Source of the DNA: Notospermus geniculatus
Taxonomy: Eukaryota; Nemertea; Pilidiophora; Heteronemertea; Lineidae
Assembly: GCA_002633025.1 (NCBI GenBank)
Contig: NMRB01000189.1
Location: 472,251 to 536,250, forward strand
Direction: 5' to 3'
Length of the DNA stretch: 64,000 bases
Shown: positions 1 through 10,146 of the stretch, one piece after another
How positions within the stretch are numbered: the stretch's first letter is position 1
Layout of the letters: every line of letters begins with the position of its first letter
Program-made: the position numbers and the translations under genes
Notes under the pieces: generated by a model
The model's input: only the letters and a program-made list of their open reading frames with translations
Databases searched by the model: none
What the model was told of the DNA's origin: nothing

Positions 1-1256
1 ACCTAATATAATAGGCATTCTTCCGCCCTCATGCCATGCTCTTCCTAAAAGATGGTTGCAGATCAGTTTCAACCATTCAATCAGGATGTCGACCCGAATC
101 TGATTAGGCCCTATTCAACATGATCAATGAATGCAAACTGACCCATAAAATGCATGACCACAGAAAAAACCTGACTGGATTTTTGTCAATAGGAACCCAG
201 TAAAGCTTGAGGGGTCATCTCAGAGTGCTGTTCACAGGACTTGAAAGCAGAGTGCTAAAATCCCAACCAAGTTGCCATTTTTAAGTTAAAAAATCAAAAA
301 TTATGAAAAGTTTTGACGCTGATATCCATCAATGCAGACAGAGGAAGATTTTACAGGTGAAAATTTTCAGGTATTGCGAAGTTTCCGAAAATCTCATTCT
401 TACCGGCGAACTTCGAACAACGGTAAAACCCAAGTCAGCCAACTGATCAGAAAAATCATTATGCTAAATGATGGACATATGATCTAACTATCATGCCTCA
501 AAAATTGGTGAAAAAATATTGGGGGATCACGGAGTAATTGACAAATATCCTCTGGTTAATAACTTATGACCGAGATTGTACATAATCACGTCTATCACCC
601 GATTTTCCGCCGTAAAAGAAGTATATTATATTTAATACAAATGCGTGATGTATTTCAATTTTGCATTGAAAAATTCATTTGATGCCAGTCATAGCACACT
701 GTAAGTTTTCTGTAACACAAAGTTACTTTGATATTTAAGCCAGGCTAAAACACAATACCTAAAGCCTGAAGGTCATGTTCATGATATCGATTTGCAACAA
801 ACCCCATTGAAGAATGGGCGAAATGCACTTCCAGCCAACGCACAACCTTCAGCGAACGTCACAGCTGTGTGACGGAGGCCAATTTTTGTTGTGCTGAGAC
901 GGAATTCTACGTGTGAGAATCCTATCGAAGTCTTAGGTCAGCCTGGCCACGTTAGAGGGAGAGCAACAAACACTCTCAAACATCACAACGTCTTCGTGAT
1001 TTACTGGAATATTCAGGCAACTATTCAAGATTGTTGCCAGTAACGATATTAGAGGCTATACATGTGTGTATGACCATCAACCAATACTTTTGATCATACG
1101 TGTGAGTGCGGGCGTAATAGCTTTCTTGAAGGGCGCTGAGTAGGCCTACTAGAAAGGATCGACTTTACATTTGATCTTCTATTTTATGACCAGCTAGGCT
1201 CTACGTAGCCCAGCGAAAGTTGTCGAAACATTCAATTCGAATGCCTCCCTGCAAAT
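1..1256. other. 5' flank of GPCR gene, no gene recognised
   Basis: No convincing exon, RNA gene or repeat was found here. The reading frame of the downstream receptor is closed by a TAG at 1206-1208, about 50 bases before its ATG, with no intervening in-frame ATG. The coding region therefore does not extend upstream as one exon. A non-coding first exon or promoter may lie here, but no core promoter element could be assigned. Confidence 0.4.
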
Positions 1257-2333
1257 ATGGAAAACTCCGCCTCACCGGCATCTGTTCAGCTGACAACTCT
1301 TACAGACAACGCTGAACCAATTAAGTGCACCTCATATTTCTATTTCTCATTAAATGACCCTAATCTTAGCAAAGGCTTTATACTAAGATTCCATTTTGAT
1401 GTCACGCTATTGTTAATGGTTGTTTTCTTCGGTCTCATCGGTAATGGGCTTTCCTTTATCGTCTTAGGGAGGGAGAGACCATTTACGTCGACATCAGTAT
1501 TACTTCGGTACCTCGCCGTCGCCGACAGCCTTTTTCTCATCGCTGTCTTCTTTCGGACGAGCTTATATGCGCTATCGTATTTCGAAACCACCTTATATTG
1601 GTACAGGTACATTTCTCAGATGCTCCTCGGTTATATGTGGGCGGCTCTTTGGATAGCGAAGACCTTCTCTATTTATGTCACTATTTCAGTAGCCGCCGAA
1701 CGGTTTGTCGCTGTTTGCAAACCTCTAAAAGCGCCTGTCGTCTGTACAATCAAGAATGCGCACAAACTGGCTATTGGCGCTTTTTTCTTTTCCTTTCTTA
1801 CAAGAATAATATTAATTTTGCACGGCAAGGCATTTTGGGTTTACGACAAGTGCACAGACTCATATATAGTCGAATGGGATGATAGTTACCGTTATCCGAT
1901 CCAAAGAAATATCTATTTCGAGATATTTACTGGCATTTTTCTTTACTACTTGGTGACATTGGTCATCCCCGCCTTCTCTCTCGTGTTCTTCACCTATCAT
2001 CTGCTGGCAGCCTTGAAACAATCATCCATGATGAAACAGATGACAAGCGGGGGCAAAGCAAACGAAAACATAAAAGCGACAACAGTCAGGGTTTTAGCCG
2101 TTATCATTTTCTTTATCGCGCTTGAGACTCCAAGTTCCATCACCAATATTCTTGAGACATTACGTTCTCTTGGCCATATCATGTTGCCGCGATCAACCAC
2201 ATTCAACCTATTTTTTGTTACATATTTCATTAGCGCTCTCAACAATTTTGTAAACTTCTACATATATTGTCTCACGGGGACGAGGTTCCGACGGACATTA
2301 AAGAAAGTATTTGCCTCTGCGTACCGATATTGA
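1257..2333 (+). CDS. Class A (rhodopsin-like) GPCR, FMRFamide-receptor-like, intronless
   Basis: The 358-residue product has seven hydrophobic segments and should be a plasma-membrane neuropeptide-type receptor coupled to G proteins. Visible landmarks are GN at 62-63 (TM1), LAVAD at 86-90 (TM2), ERF at 148-150 in place of DRY (end of TM3), P238 in TM5, P292 in TM6, and NFVNFYIY at 330-337 in TM7, where NF replaces NP. A basic helix-8 segment (GTRFRRTLKK) follows. The NF form of the TM7 motif and overall pattern resemble invertebrate FMRFamide receptor-like expansions; the ligand cannot be read from sequence. Oddities: no Cys at the usual start of TM3 (L124 there), although C199 in the second extracellular loop and C24 in the N-terminus are present; and Glu290 replaces the usual Trp of the TM6 CWxP motif. 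The start is fixed by an in-frame stop at 1206-1208. It is a single exon with no disabling change. Confidence 0.9.
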   Translation: MENSASPASVQLTTLTDNAEPIKCTSYFYFSLNDPNLSKGFILRFHFDVTLLLMVVFFGLIGNGLSFIVLGRERPFTSTSVLLRYLAVADSLFLIAVFFRTSLYALSYFETTLYWYRYISQMLLGYMWAALWIAKTFSIYVTISVAAERFVAVCKPLKAPVVCTIKNAHKLAIGAFFFSFLTRIILILHGKAFWVYDKCTDSYIVEWDDSYRYPIQRNIYFEIFTGIFLYYLVTLVIPAFSLVFFTYHLLAALKQSSMMKQMTSGGKANENIKATTVRVLAVIIFFIALETPSSITNILETLRSLGHIMLPRSTTFNLFFVTYFISALNNFVNFYIYCLTGTRFRRTLKKVFASAYRY

Positions 2334-2338
2334 ATAAA
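2333..2338 (+). promoter_or_regulatory. AATAAA polyadenylation signal overlapping the GPCR stop codon
   Basis: The stop TGA (2331-2333) shares its last base with a perfect AATAAA hexamer. If used, the 3' UTR would be only about 15-30 bases and would end inside the adjacent hairpin element. No GU-rich downstream element was confirmed. Confidence 0.45.
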
Positions 2339-2469
2339 GCTGCTTTTCCACGAGGCGTTTGCGGGCGCGGGAGGAAAAAATCGATCCAACGTATTTCCCT
2401 TTAGCTGTTTCACCCGTATCCGCTCCCGCCACCGAAACCGCGTTCGCAAACGTCTCGTGGAAAAGCAGC
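2339..2469. mobile_element. 131-bp MITE/hairpin directly after the GPCR
   Basis: The first and last 32 bases are inverted copies with few mismatches (GCTGCTTTTCCACGAG at the left, its complement at 2454-2469). The interior is short and non-coding. It begins within a few bases of the GPCR stop, so it has supplied or replaced the receptor's 3' flank. No clear target duplication was found. Confidence 0.7.
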
Positions 2470-2600
2470 CTAACAGGCGCAACCATCTGACCACCCCTCA
2501 ACAGAAAGAGGGTTTTGAAACAAAGAAAAACATAGCAGCCATGGAGTAAAATGGGCTAAAACCTAGGATTGTAATTGATAAATTAACCGACTACCTAACA

Positions 2601-3701
2601 AACAAAACAAAAAAGGTAAATAAATGGTGCGCAACGGTCCCCTGGCAGTGTCATGGCTATTTCTCTTAAAGCGAATCAAAAGCGAAAAAAATTGATTTAG
2701 AAATAGAATTTGAAAGGGGACGAATTTTCGGGAAAAATGTAAACAAACTTCTCCAGAATGTCATCAAAAGAAATTCCGTGCATTCTGATTGGCTGAATTG
2801 CCTGTTTACAAACACCATCCAAATGTAAACAAAATCCGCTTTCGATTCGCTTTCAGGCTGGTTTTAAATAACGGTTTCCAAACTGCCTACTGATTGGTTC
2901 AGAAGGACTTTTGCACAGGCCCGCCACGGTTTATATGTTTATTAAATATCCGTGTGGTGTATTACTTGTCAAGCTAAGAGGAGGGAATGAGGGACTTTAA
3001 GAAATCTAACGGTAAGCGTTAACTTTACGACAACGTTATTTTTTGTACCGAAAAGGTAATATTCTATCTGGTGAATACGCAGTATGAAAAACAACGTTTT
3101 CGTAAAGTTAACGTTTATGTTAGCTTTCTAAACTCCCTATTATATCGTTGCCTGCACACCACAATTCTGGCGATAAAAGTAAATGTTTCTCAGAAATCCA
3201 GGCGAAGATATGTGTCTGTTGACCCAAACATTTGATCAGCATATAAGTTTAATGCGGTCGTTGTTTGCGTTACTGAAACGTAGGTGTCGGCAACTGGTCG
3301 ATGATCTGGAAACGCAGCAGTTGCTTCATATTTTTTGACGTCTGTGGATAACCTCCCATTCTGTTCAGTCGAGGATTCACGACAACTACGCAGTCTGAAT
3401 TTAATTTACAACTGCACAGATCATATTATATTCGTATTGAGTGGCCATCACAGAAAATGACACCCTAATGTAATATTTTAATGACTCTCGTATTTTGGAC
3501 TTTTTTTCTAAAGGTTATTCGGCGTCTTTCTTAAACTTAGATCGAGAATAAATAGCCTTAAAATAGCAACATATTCCAAATTTCTTGCCAAACAAGCAAT
3601 GACGGTCAACCAAATTGCATTGAACTTTCGTCATTGCATTTTTGGTAAGACATTTTAAATATGGTGCTGTTTTAGTTGTATTTAACCTGTAGAGTTTAAT
3701 T
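2601..3701. repeat. Duplicated 2.9-kb segment, copy 1, left part
   Basis: This stretch is nearly identical to 10377-11490. It holds two internal hairpins: one with AAAGCGAATC near 2669 pairing with GATTCGCTTT near 2855, and one at about 2986-3145 with roughly 45-bp arms. No coding region was recognised. The copy continues at 5822 after a 2.1-kb insertion that copy 2 lacks. Confidence 0.85.
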
Positions 3702-3859
3702 ATGGTTCCCGATCACTAAGATCGGGAACCATATTGTTTTTGGTCATGGTGTCTGTGTGTGTGTATGTGTGTGGTTGTTTTGGCTACAAATGTAGGACAT
3801 CTGCCGCATTAGACACCAACAATTTGAGGACTTCAGGTCCTCGCCCACCAATAGACAAA

Positions 3860-4265
3860 ATTTGAAATACCTCTGCCTGTGGTAGAGATAGAGGCATAAT
3901 ATCAGCCATACTTAGGTTACTGATGATGCCCATTTCGATTATGCAACGACCTTGACGATCAGAGGTCAAGGTCAAGGTCAAACTTGATAATTTGAAATAT
4001 CTCTGCCTGTGGTAGAGATAGAGGCATGATATCACCCATACTTAGGTTATTGATGATGCCCATTTCAATTATGCAACGACCTTGATGATCAGAGGTCAAG
4101 ATCAAGGTCAAACTTGATAATTTGAAATATCTGTGCCTGTGGTAGAGGTAGAAGCATGATATCACCCATACTTAGGTTGTTTATGCAACGACCTCGATGA
4201 TCAGAGGTCAAGGTCAAGTTCAAAGTTGATAATTTGAAATAGGTAGAGGCAGAGTATTTGGCATA
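3860..4265. repeat. 130-bp tandem repeat, about 3 units
   Basis: Successive units containing CTGCCTGTGGTAGAG start at about 3864, 3994 and 4124 (period 130), with a shortened last unit near 4236. Each contains runs of AGGTCAAGGTCA. Open reading frames across it repeat the same residues and are a product of the repeat, not genes. Confidence 0.85.
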
Positions 4266-4354
4266 CTTAGGTTAATTCCTTTTTTCTGTACCTTTTTACC
4301 TAGTACCTTTACCTTGTACCTTCTTTTACCCAGTACCTTTGTTACCTGTACCTT

Positions 4355-4457
4355 TTTTACCTACTCTAAATTCCCACTTACCTGTCCCATTCCTGAACTC
4401 GGAAAAAATGACTAAGTCCGAAGTTGAAGATAATAGGGTGGGGGTATGGTGAGAAAC
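4355..4457 (+). repeat. Left arm of ~100-bp inverted repeat
   Basis: This arm is the reverse complement of 5591-5688 with few differences (for example GGGTGGGGGTATGGTGAG pairs with its complement at about 5594-5611). A TACCTTTTTACC-rich tract borders both arms. The pair encloses about 1.1 kb, including the MITE at 4804-5183, and gives the 2.1-kb insertion a foldback structure. Confidence 0.8.
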
Positions 4458-4803
4458 AATAATGACCTGTCCACTTTATTGTCCCACGATCCCAAGCGTA
4501 GTGAAGAATGACGGCGTGCGATAACCTTAATTTGAATGGGGTGATGGCTGACATGACTTACCGGTAAGTGACATAACGATGTAATACAAGTTGGACACTG
4601 TGAATGTTGATCTTCTGTTCAAATTTTATTATTATCAGGCAATTGGATTGGATTGGATCAGATTTTACGCCGACTATGATCAATTTCAATGTGTGTGCAC
4701 ATTCAAGCCTTGGAAACCTGCGATCAGTTTCATGCGCTTGACGATCCGTGAGCAAGTATGAATTGGCCGTTATACTGACAAGAGAGCCGTATTCTTACAA
4801 TTA

Positions 4804-5183
4804 AACCCTTTTTCACACAGGCTGCGCGCTGCGATGCGTTGAAAAAATCGCCAAGCGGTGTCAGTTTTGACATGGCGCAGCGTGGCGCGACGCGGTTGCG
4901 TGCGGTGGTGATGATTAGCAGAAATGACATCATTCATGTCATTCAAATTGTGACAAATATTGCAGTATCCTCAGCTCACGCGGCAGGCGATTCGACGCGG
5001 AAAAATACTGCACTGAGCGGTCGAGGCGGTGGAAATCGCTCGTCGCGCCCTACCGATTCTGACTGCATCGCGTCCCACCGCAAGTGTGAACAGCTACAGG
5101 TTTAACAGTGGGAACAACCAGGCGCGAAAAATTTCACATCGCATCACACCGCGTCGCATAGCGCCTGCAGTGTGAACAAGGCT
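4804..5183. mobile_element. 380-bp MITE, PIF/Harbinger-like (TTA target duplication)
   Basis: TTA flanks both sides (4801-4803 and 5184-5186). The ends are imperfect inverted repeats sharing a TTCACAC core. The interior is rich in GCGACGCG-type motifs and has no transposase. The 3-bp TWA target duplication fits PIF/Harbinger; the assignment is by this criterion only. Confidence 0.55.
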
Positions 5184-5590
5184 TTACTCGTCGAGGTCGT
5201 GCACGAGGCCAGTCTTTGGTCCTGACGTCGGTGGAGGTATGGAAGGAGTTGGAGTGAGGACTCCTGTAGTCAACCGACGTGGAGGCAAAAGATTTGCCAA
5301 ACCATTATGATCCCAGAAAATACGCAGTGCACGAATCACCACCAGTGATCTTGGACTATAACACAAGAGAGCATGCACAATGTAGGCCCTGTGGAATCTT
5401 TCTTCATGCATTTGACCGGTTACATAGCGATTACCTAACTTCAGTTAAGGAGGACATTTAGGGCCGTATGCACCAACGAACATTACCTGAACACACCTTG
5501 CGCCACAGGTTTTCCATTGTCAGATCATGCCCTGGCAAACATGAACGTATGTCCATTGACAAGTCCTTTTTATTGATCCAGAACATTACT

Positions 5591-5688
5591 GTTTCTCACC
5601 ATACCCCCACCCTATTATCTTCAACTTCCGACTTAGTCATTTTTTCCGAGATCAGGAATGGGACAGGTAAGTGGGAATTTAGAGTAGT
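5591..5688 (-). repeat. Right arm of ~100-bp inverted repeat
   Basis: Reverse complement of 4355-4457; see that arm. Beyond 5690 the sequence again becomes a TACC/GGTACC-rich tract. Confidence 0.8.
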
Positions 5689-5821
5689 ACCGGTACCTTT
5701 TTACTGGTACCTTTTTATCTGATGTCTATCAACGTGCCTTGATCTCTGTCAATGTATCATTCATGTACCGGTAGAAGCACCTGTACATCGGGAACCATAC
5801 GACATTTACAATGTCATCTTG

Positions 5822-7625
5822 TTTTTAGACTGAATCAAAAAGGTGACATTCATAATCGTACCTCTCCAAAGAAACACTGAAAAGAGAATTAAGCACCCGG
5901 TGTAGCAGTAAAACGTTTCCCTTTTAAAAAGTGTCCACTTCTATTGTTGAATGACGGAATAAGCGGCATGCGTATAGAAACCAATTGTCAGAGATTAGAA
6001 AGTAACAATAGGATATTTTGTTCCCCGGACAGTTTTTCCTAGGACATTCTTTCCCTTCACACCTGGACTCTCCCTTCTCTATCTTGGCTTCCTCCTGCTC
6101 ACTTTGTGACCGTTTTTCTCCGACTTCATCGATTTATTTCAGAATTTTTGACACCATCGAGGCACTTGCACATGTTGCATGATGGCGTGTTTTGATTGAT
6201 GAATTTGGTTTCCCGGCAGAATGTATCTCCCAGCTCGTCCTGATAACCGTGACCGGTGGAACGTTTTTCAGTGAGGCCCGTGTGCAAGTGTGTCATTACA
6301 ATAAACTGACGGAATAAGCCGCGACTTGACAATGGAGCCGAATCGGTAGATGTCGTCCTGGGTAACCCTGAAGTTTACCCAGGACCAACCTGGGTAACCC
6401 TAAAAGTTACCCAGGACGATCCTGGGTAAACTTTAGGGCACTAAAATTTACCCAGTTTGAAATTCGCGCACTTTTTCACCTGCGGTCGAGGATCTTGAAA
6501 ACGGCACTTCAGTCATATGTTAGCCCACAAAATCCATCAAATTGGCAAAACATGGCAGCTGATAACGTCACTCGTGTTGCTGCGGCGGATTTGCAGATTT
6601 ATTTGAATTCGATCGCATCTTATAGGGACGGTCAGTTCATATCTAAAGGTCCAGAAAATCAAAAAGAAAATGGTTAAGGTGGCGGTGGAGATAGTAAACG
6701 CATCCAATTGAGGTCCGTTTTGAAATTTAATTGCACGAATGTGTTACGACCGTAGTTTACTTTGCCAACGAAATTTGTGAGTTTGTGTATTGTTTCAGAT
6801 CTCCGAATTTAAAAACTGCACAATAATTAACTGATTATGTAACATTATTCATGAACAATGCAAGTCCCAGATGAAGTTTTTCAGGGGCGATAACGGGTAC
6901 AGCCGGCTCCAAATGACCGGATTTTAGGTAGTGATGGATGCAGCATGGCGAGGTCTATGGTCGTTCATGGCCCGATTTTTCAAAATGGAAATAACTAATT
7001 AGCAATTGCTTAATTAGTGGCCTGAAAAAGGTCAAAACAGAAAATTGAATAATGTTTGCTGTTTTCCTCTGAAATTCAAAAATCGGGGCTGGAACGGCCT
7101 TAGAAGAAGTTTTTTCCAGATCATATTCGAAATCAGATTGACCATCGATCCACGCACAAAAAAGAAATCGCTCGTGAAAATTTGTGAGCAAGTCCGCAAC
7201 TCCCCCGCGAGCCCTTTGTTATGGTAATGACGAACGCGTGTGGAGTTGGTCACGTTCGGATAAAGCCTGTTCAAAAATCATCGACGACAGAGCTATTGTC
7301 AGGGAACGTCGTGGACTGATGGAAAGGCGTCGAAAGAGGTATTGCGCAATACCATCCAGGGCCTAACATGCCTAAGAACTATACTTGCCAAATATTGAAA
7401 CAGGCTAGGATTGTGACCGACTGCGGTTGAGGCTATGAATAAATTCATTCAAATCATTTCCATATTCAGCGGGAAAATACGGCTGAATCGGTTAATGTCG
7501 TCCTGGGTACACCTCATTATTACCCTGGGTATTCTGGGTAATCCTTTTTGTTACCCAGGACGATCCTGGGTATAAATAAGGTACCTTAACATTACCCAGT
7601 TTGAAATCCGCACCATTTTCCACCT
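5822..7625. repeat. Duplicated 2.9-kb segment, copy 1, right part
   Basis: Nearly identical to 11491-13293. It includes the left part of the Mutator-like element that begins at 6337, so that insertion is older than the duplication. Apart from the elements listed separately, no gene was recognised between 5822 and 6336. Confidence 0.85.
6552..6677 (+). pseudogene. Decayed coding module of element A, 5' part
   Basis: This sequence aligns at nucleotide and protein level with the 5' half of the intact module in element B (7720-7960), but carries a one-base indel and an in-frame TGA relative to it. The 41-codon open frame visible here is largely out of register with the ancestral frame. The module is cut at TTAA (6674-6677) by an insertion and resumes at 8151. 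I do not recognise a family. Confidence 0.5.
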
Positions 7626-8118
7626 GCACCCGAGGAACGGTACCGGTACTATCTTATTCTTGCCCGCCACGAATTTATACACGTGCATTTTGACGTGGTG
7701 ATTGTCAGCAGCTGTCAGAATGGCAACTCGCGTTAAAGACTCAATTTACAGGCGTATTTGCAATCTATTCCATCCTATAGGGATGGAATTTCGTTTTCCA
7801 AAAGGAAGAGAGCTGAAGAAAAATCTGGTGGATGTCGGTAATGGTAGATACAAGTTGAAAGCAGGTGTCAAAAATGATGCGAAACTGAAGTGGCTTGCAC
7901 GCGACACCATGATATGCACTGGGAGGGGCAATTGCCAGCGAGAATGTGAACGCACGTACCGCAACCACGGGTGCAGGTGGAAAATGGCGCGGATTTTAAA
8001 ACTGGGTAATAAGGTACCTTATTTGTACCCAGGACGATCCTGGGTAACAAAAAAGGATTACCCAGGATTACCCTGGGTAATAATGAGGTGTACCTAGGAC
8101 GACATTAACCGATTCAGC
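7482..8118. mobile_element. Non-autonomous Mutator-like element B, long TIRs, 9-bp TSD
   Basis: Perfect 9-bp direct repeats GAAAATACG flank it (7473-7481, 8119-8127). Inverted ends of about 150 bases start GCTGAATCGGTTAATG, a close relative of the element A terminus, and again contain nested CCTGGGTA palindromes. Between the arms lies a small open reading frame (7720 onward). At 637 bp it looks complete and recently inserted compared with element A. Confidence 0.85.
7720..8097 (+). CDS. Small Cys-containing ORF carried by element B, unknown function
   Basis: The 125-residue frame starts at ATG 7720 just inside the left arm and runs into the right arm, so only about the first 85 residues are element-internal. 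The core pattern GVK-D-KL-WLARD--ICT--GNCQ is conserved between this copy and the decayed module of element A (8152-8290), which suggests past selection on protein. A Cys cluster follows (ICT, GNC, REC, HGC). Reading into the inverted repeat gives a low-information tail with TYR/TRP. It may be a host gene fragment captured by a Mutator-like element, or a short element-specific protein. I do not recognise the family. Confidence 0.4.
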   Translation: MATRVKDSIYRRICNLFHPIGMEFRFPKGRELKKNLVDVGNGRYKLKAGVKNDAKLKWLARDTMICTGRGNCQRECERTYRNHGCRWKMARILKLGNKVPYLYPGRSWVTKKDYPGLPWVIMRCT

Positions 8119-8150
8119 GAAAATACGCCGGGCTTGTCACCACCGCCAGC

Positions 8151-8290
8151 TTAAGGTCGTGAAAGGAAAATACGAACTGCGTGACGGTGTAAAACGTGAC
8201 CCCAAACTGCAGTGGCTAGCTCGGGATGAACTTATATGCACTCGCGCGGGAAATTGCCAGCGGCGCTCAGGAGGCATGGGCACCTGTTAG
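8151..8290 (+). pseudogene. Decayed coding module of element A, 3' part
   Basis: Translation in the frame matching element B gives GKYELRDGVKRDPKLQWLAR followed by DELICTRAGNCQRR, about two thirds identical to the element B product over this stretch. It is separated from its 5' part by the TTAA-flanked insertion. The reading ends shortly after in non-matching sequence. This is the main evidence that elements A and B share a coding ancestor. Confidence 0.55.
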
Positions 8291-8636
8291 ACCGGCAGCC
8301 CAGTGCGTAGGTACAACAAATGTACAAGGCGTCTGTTATACATGCTATATATAGATATCCCGGATAGAGAGCTAAGGTACATTTTGTTGCTCACAAGGTA
8401 GGCCTAAAGTTGGGACAACATGCACGACCATGCCAAAGACACCATGCGATGAGGAATTTTCGTGTGTTGCTACATTGAAAACATACCAATTTCAACCGCG
8501 ACCGCAGGTGAAAAAGTGCGCGAATTTCAAACTGGATAAATTTTAGTGCCCTAAAGTTGACCCATGATCGTCCTGGGTAGCTTTTAGCATGTTTAGGGTT
8601 ACCCAGGACGACATCTACCGATTCGGCGACAATGGA

Positions 8637-9997
8637 CGACACACAGCGAAACAACGAATCCGTTTCCCAGTGTGTTCCAAACAATGGGAATCACACAAAA
8701 AATGGTCTGACTGAAAAACGTTACACCGACTGATATCGGTTGGTGTGTGAATGAAGTCCAATAGTGCGTGGTCACAGTGCAGAAAAAGACGACGTAACGT
8801 CATGCCAGCCTGCGTCAGTTCCGCGATTCGCCGCACGTCACCGCCACCGCCGCTGGGGCGTTAACTCTGGCAATGAACACATGCGAGATTTCGTAGAATT
8901 TCTACAGTATGGCTGTTAGCTGCTGCCATCAGTGGTAGAGGATGGAATTAGTAGTAAACATGGCTGACACTGAAGCAGCCGAGTGGGCAAAATCTTGAAA
9001 ATGAACGCTATGAAATGATTTCAAAATGATGACAAAGAGCGTGGTCAACGTCGGAAGTAGTATTTAGTTCACTTTTTGCACGCTGAATATGTGGATTAGA
9101 AAGTTGTAATGAAAAAAGCAAAAAATAGGCAGGTGGTCTCAGGCACCTGACTTGTCTCCTGCAGATTTTCAGCCTCCTTCGTAAAGCGAGTTTCAAAAAA
9201 AATATGCGCCGAAAATTTCACAAACGAATTCTTCAGTAATTCAATCAGCCTTTCGTCTGCTGCTGGCGGCTGCAGGCCATACAAGGATCGCTGTGCCTAT
9301 CAGAGAAATACGCCTGTGCGCCAGAGAGTAAAGTTGTGTGGAAGTAATCCAATTCTACCTAAATATTTGTCACGTTGCCAATCTTTAACCCTTTTCGGGC
9401 AAACTCGCCGTTTGTCGAGAGTGCCCTGTACCACACACCACACTCGGACATTCGTATTGACCTAATATCGTCAGCCGGGGCCCAATTGATGTTCTCTTTG
9501 CATATTGTTTAAGGCGTGTGACTACTCTCCCTCCCCCCCGNCGACCCCCCCCCCCCTCTCCCGTACACACACACCCAATCACATTAATACATGACTTCAG
9601 TCTTTTGCCAGGGGCCGCCAGTGGCGCGTGCATCAGACACCCATCCCTGTTTAGATCACGGCAGCGCCTTACCTGATGGAGTCACGCTATAACAGCACGT
9701 GGAACTCCTCATTTACTTCTGGGATCTCTAGTAGACATGCTAGAAAGTGCCCGAGGAAGATCCCGGTCATGCCGGTTCAAAATTCAGAGACGACATTATG
9801 TTAAAGGAGTTCGACGTCCAAGTTGTAAACAAACCAGTTTGTTTACAGACAGTGGTCGGGAAACTAGTTTTATTCCTTCGTGAAGGTGGCAGCACCAGTA
9901 GCGCCCAGAGATCGTTAGACTGGTGCCCGGTCCAATGCAACTCACTCACGATATTCACGTCAGTACATATCACCGACAATAGGTGGCAGCACCGCAG
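8637..9997. other. Gene-free stretch with homopolymer tract
   Basis: No gene was recognised. It contains one unit of a 148-bp direct repeat (9041-9188) and a C-rich tract at 9530-9560 with one ambiguous base (9541) followed by an ACAC run, a likely sequencing or assembly weak point. Confidence 0.4.
9041..9188. repeat. 148-bp direct repeat, copy 1
   Basis: Matches 9998-10146 almost base for base (one extra A in copy 2). The unit begins GTGGTCAACGTCGGAAG and ends CCTCCTTCGTAAAGCG. The copies are 957 bases apart. They do not begin with TG or end with CA, and no primer-binding or polypurine tract was seen, so LTR identity is not supported. Confidence 0.85.
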
Positions 9998-10146
9998 GTG
10001 GTCAACGTCGGAAGTAGTATTTAGTTCACTTTTTGCACGCTGAATATGTGGATTAGAAAGTTGTAATGAAAAAAGCAAAAAAATAGGCAGGTGGTCTCAG
10101 GCACCTGACTTGTCTCCTGCAGATTTTCAGCCTCCTTCGTAAAGCG
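9998..10146. repeat. 148-bp direct repeat, copy 2
   Basis: Second copy of the unit at 9041-9188, in the same orientation. Open frames on the minus strand across both copies read the same residues and are shadows of the repeat. The 230 bases that follow (10147-10376) hold nothing recognised. Confidence 0.85.

Larger units (their letters stand above)
3702..5821. mobile_element. 2.1-kb insertion splitting copy 1 of the duplication
   Basis: Copy 2 runs without interruption at 11490/11491, which defines this as an insertion in a T-rich target. It opens with a hairpin (ATGGTTCCCGAT, 7-base loop, complement at 3721-3732) and carries the same 12-mer near its right end (5787-5798). Inside are a 130-bp tandem repeat, a pair of about 100-bp inverted arms (4355-4457 and 5591-5688) and a nested MITE. 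No transposase reading frame is visible, so it is non-autonomous or decayed. Confidence 0.65.
6678..8150. mobile_element. 1.47-kb TTAA-flanked transposon inside element A
   Basis: TTAA occurs on both sides (6674-6677, 8151-8154). The ends form a short inverted repeat: GGTGGCGGTGGAGATAG at the left against the complement of CTTGTCACCACCGCCAGC at the right. It interrupts the coding module of element A and carries element B. TTAA duplications are typical of piggyBac and Kolobok elements; no transposase is visible. Confidence 0.65.
6337..8627. mobile_element. Non-autonomous Mutator-like element A, long TIRs, 9-bp TSD
   Basis: Perfect 9-bp direct repeats GACAATGGA flank it (6328-6336 and 8628-8636). 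The ends are inverted repeats of about 150 bases starting GCCGAATCGGTAGATG (6337-6490 and about 8503-8627). Each arm is itself full of short palindromes built on CCTGGGTAA/TTACCCAGG. Long TIRs plus a 9-bp duplication are typical of MuDR/Mutator elements. No MURA-type transposase is present; inside is a decayed small coding module plus a nested TTAA element. The right half is absent from the second copy of the segment. Confidence 0.8.

Noticed and set aside
6495-6677. 60-codon frame in element A (and its twin at 12167-12349)
   Set aside because: Comparison with element B shows the homologous frame is a different register with an indel and stop; the open frame is mostly a shadow.
9767-10078. 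103-codon minus-strand frame
   Set aside because: About a third of it reads through the 148-bp direct repeat, and the same residues occur at copy 1; no family resemblance.
9041-10146. LTR retrotransposon with 148-bp LTRs
   Set aside because: No TG/CA ends, primer-binding site, polypurine tract or target duplication.
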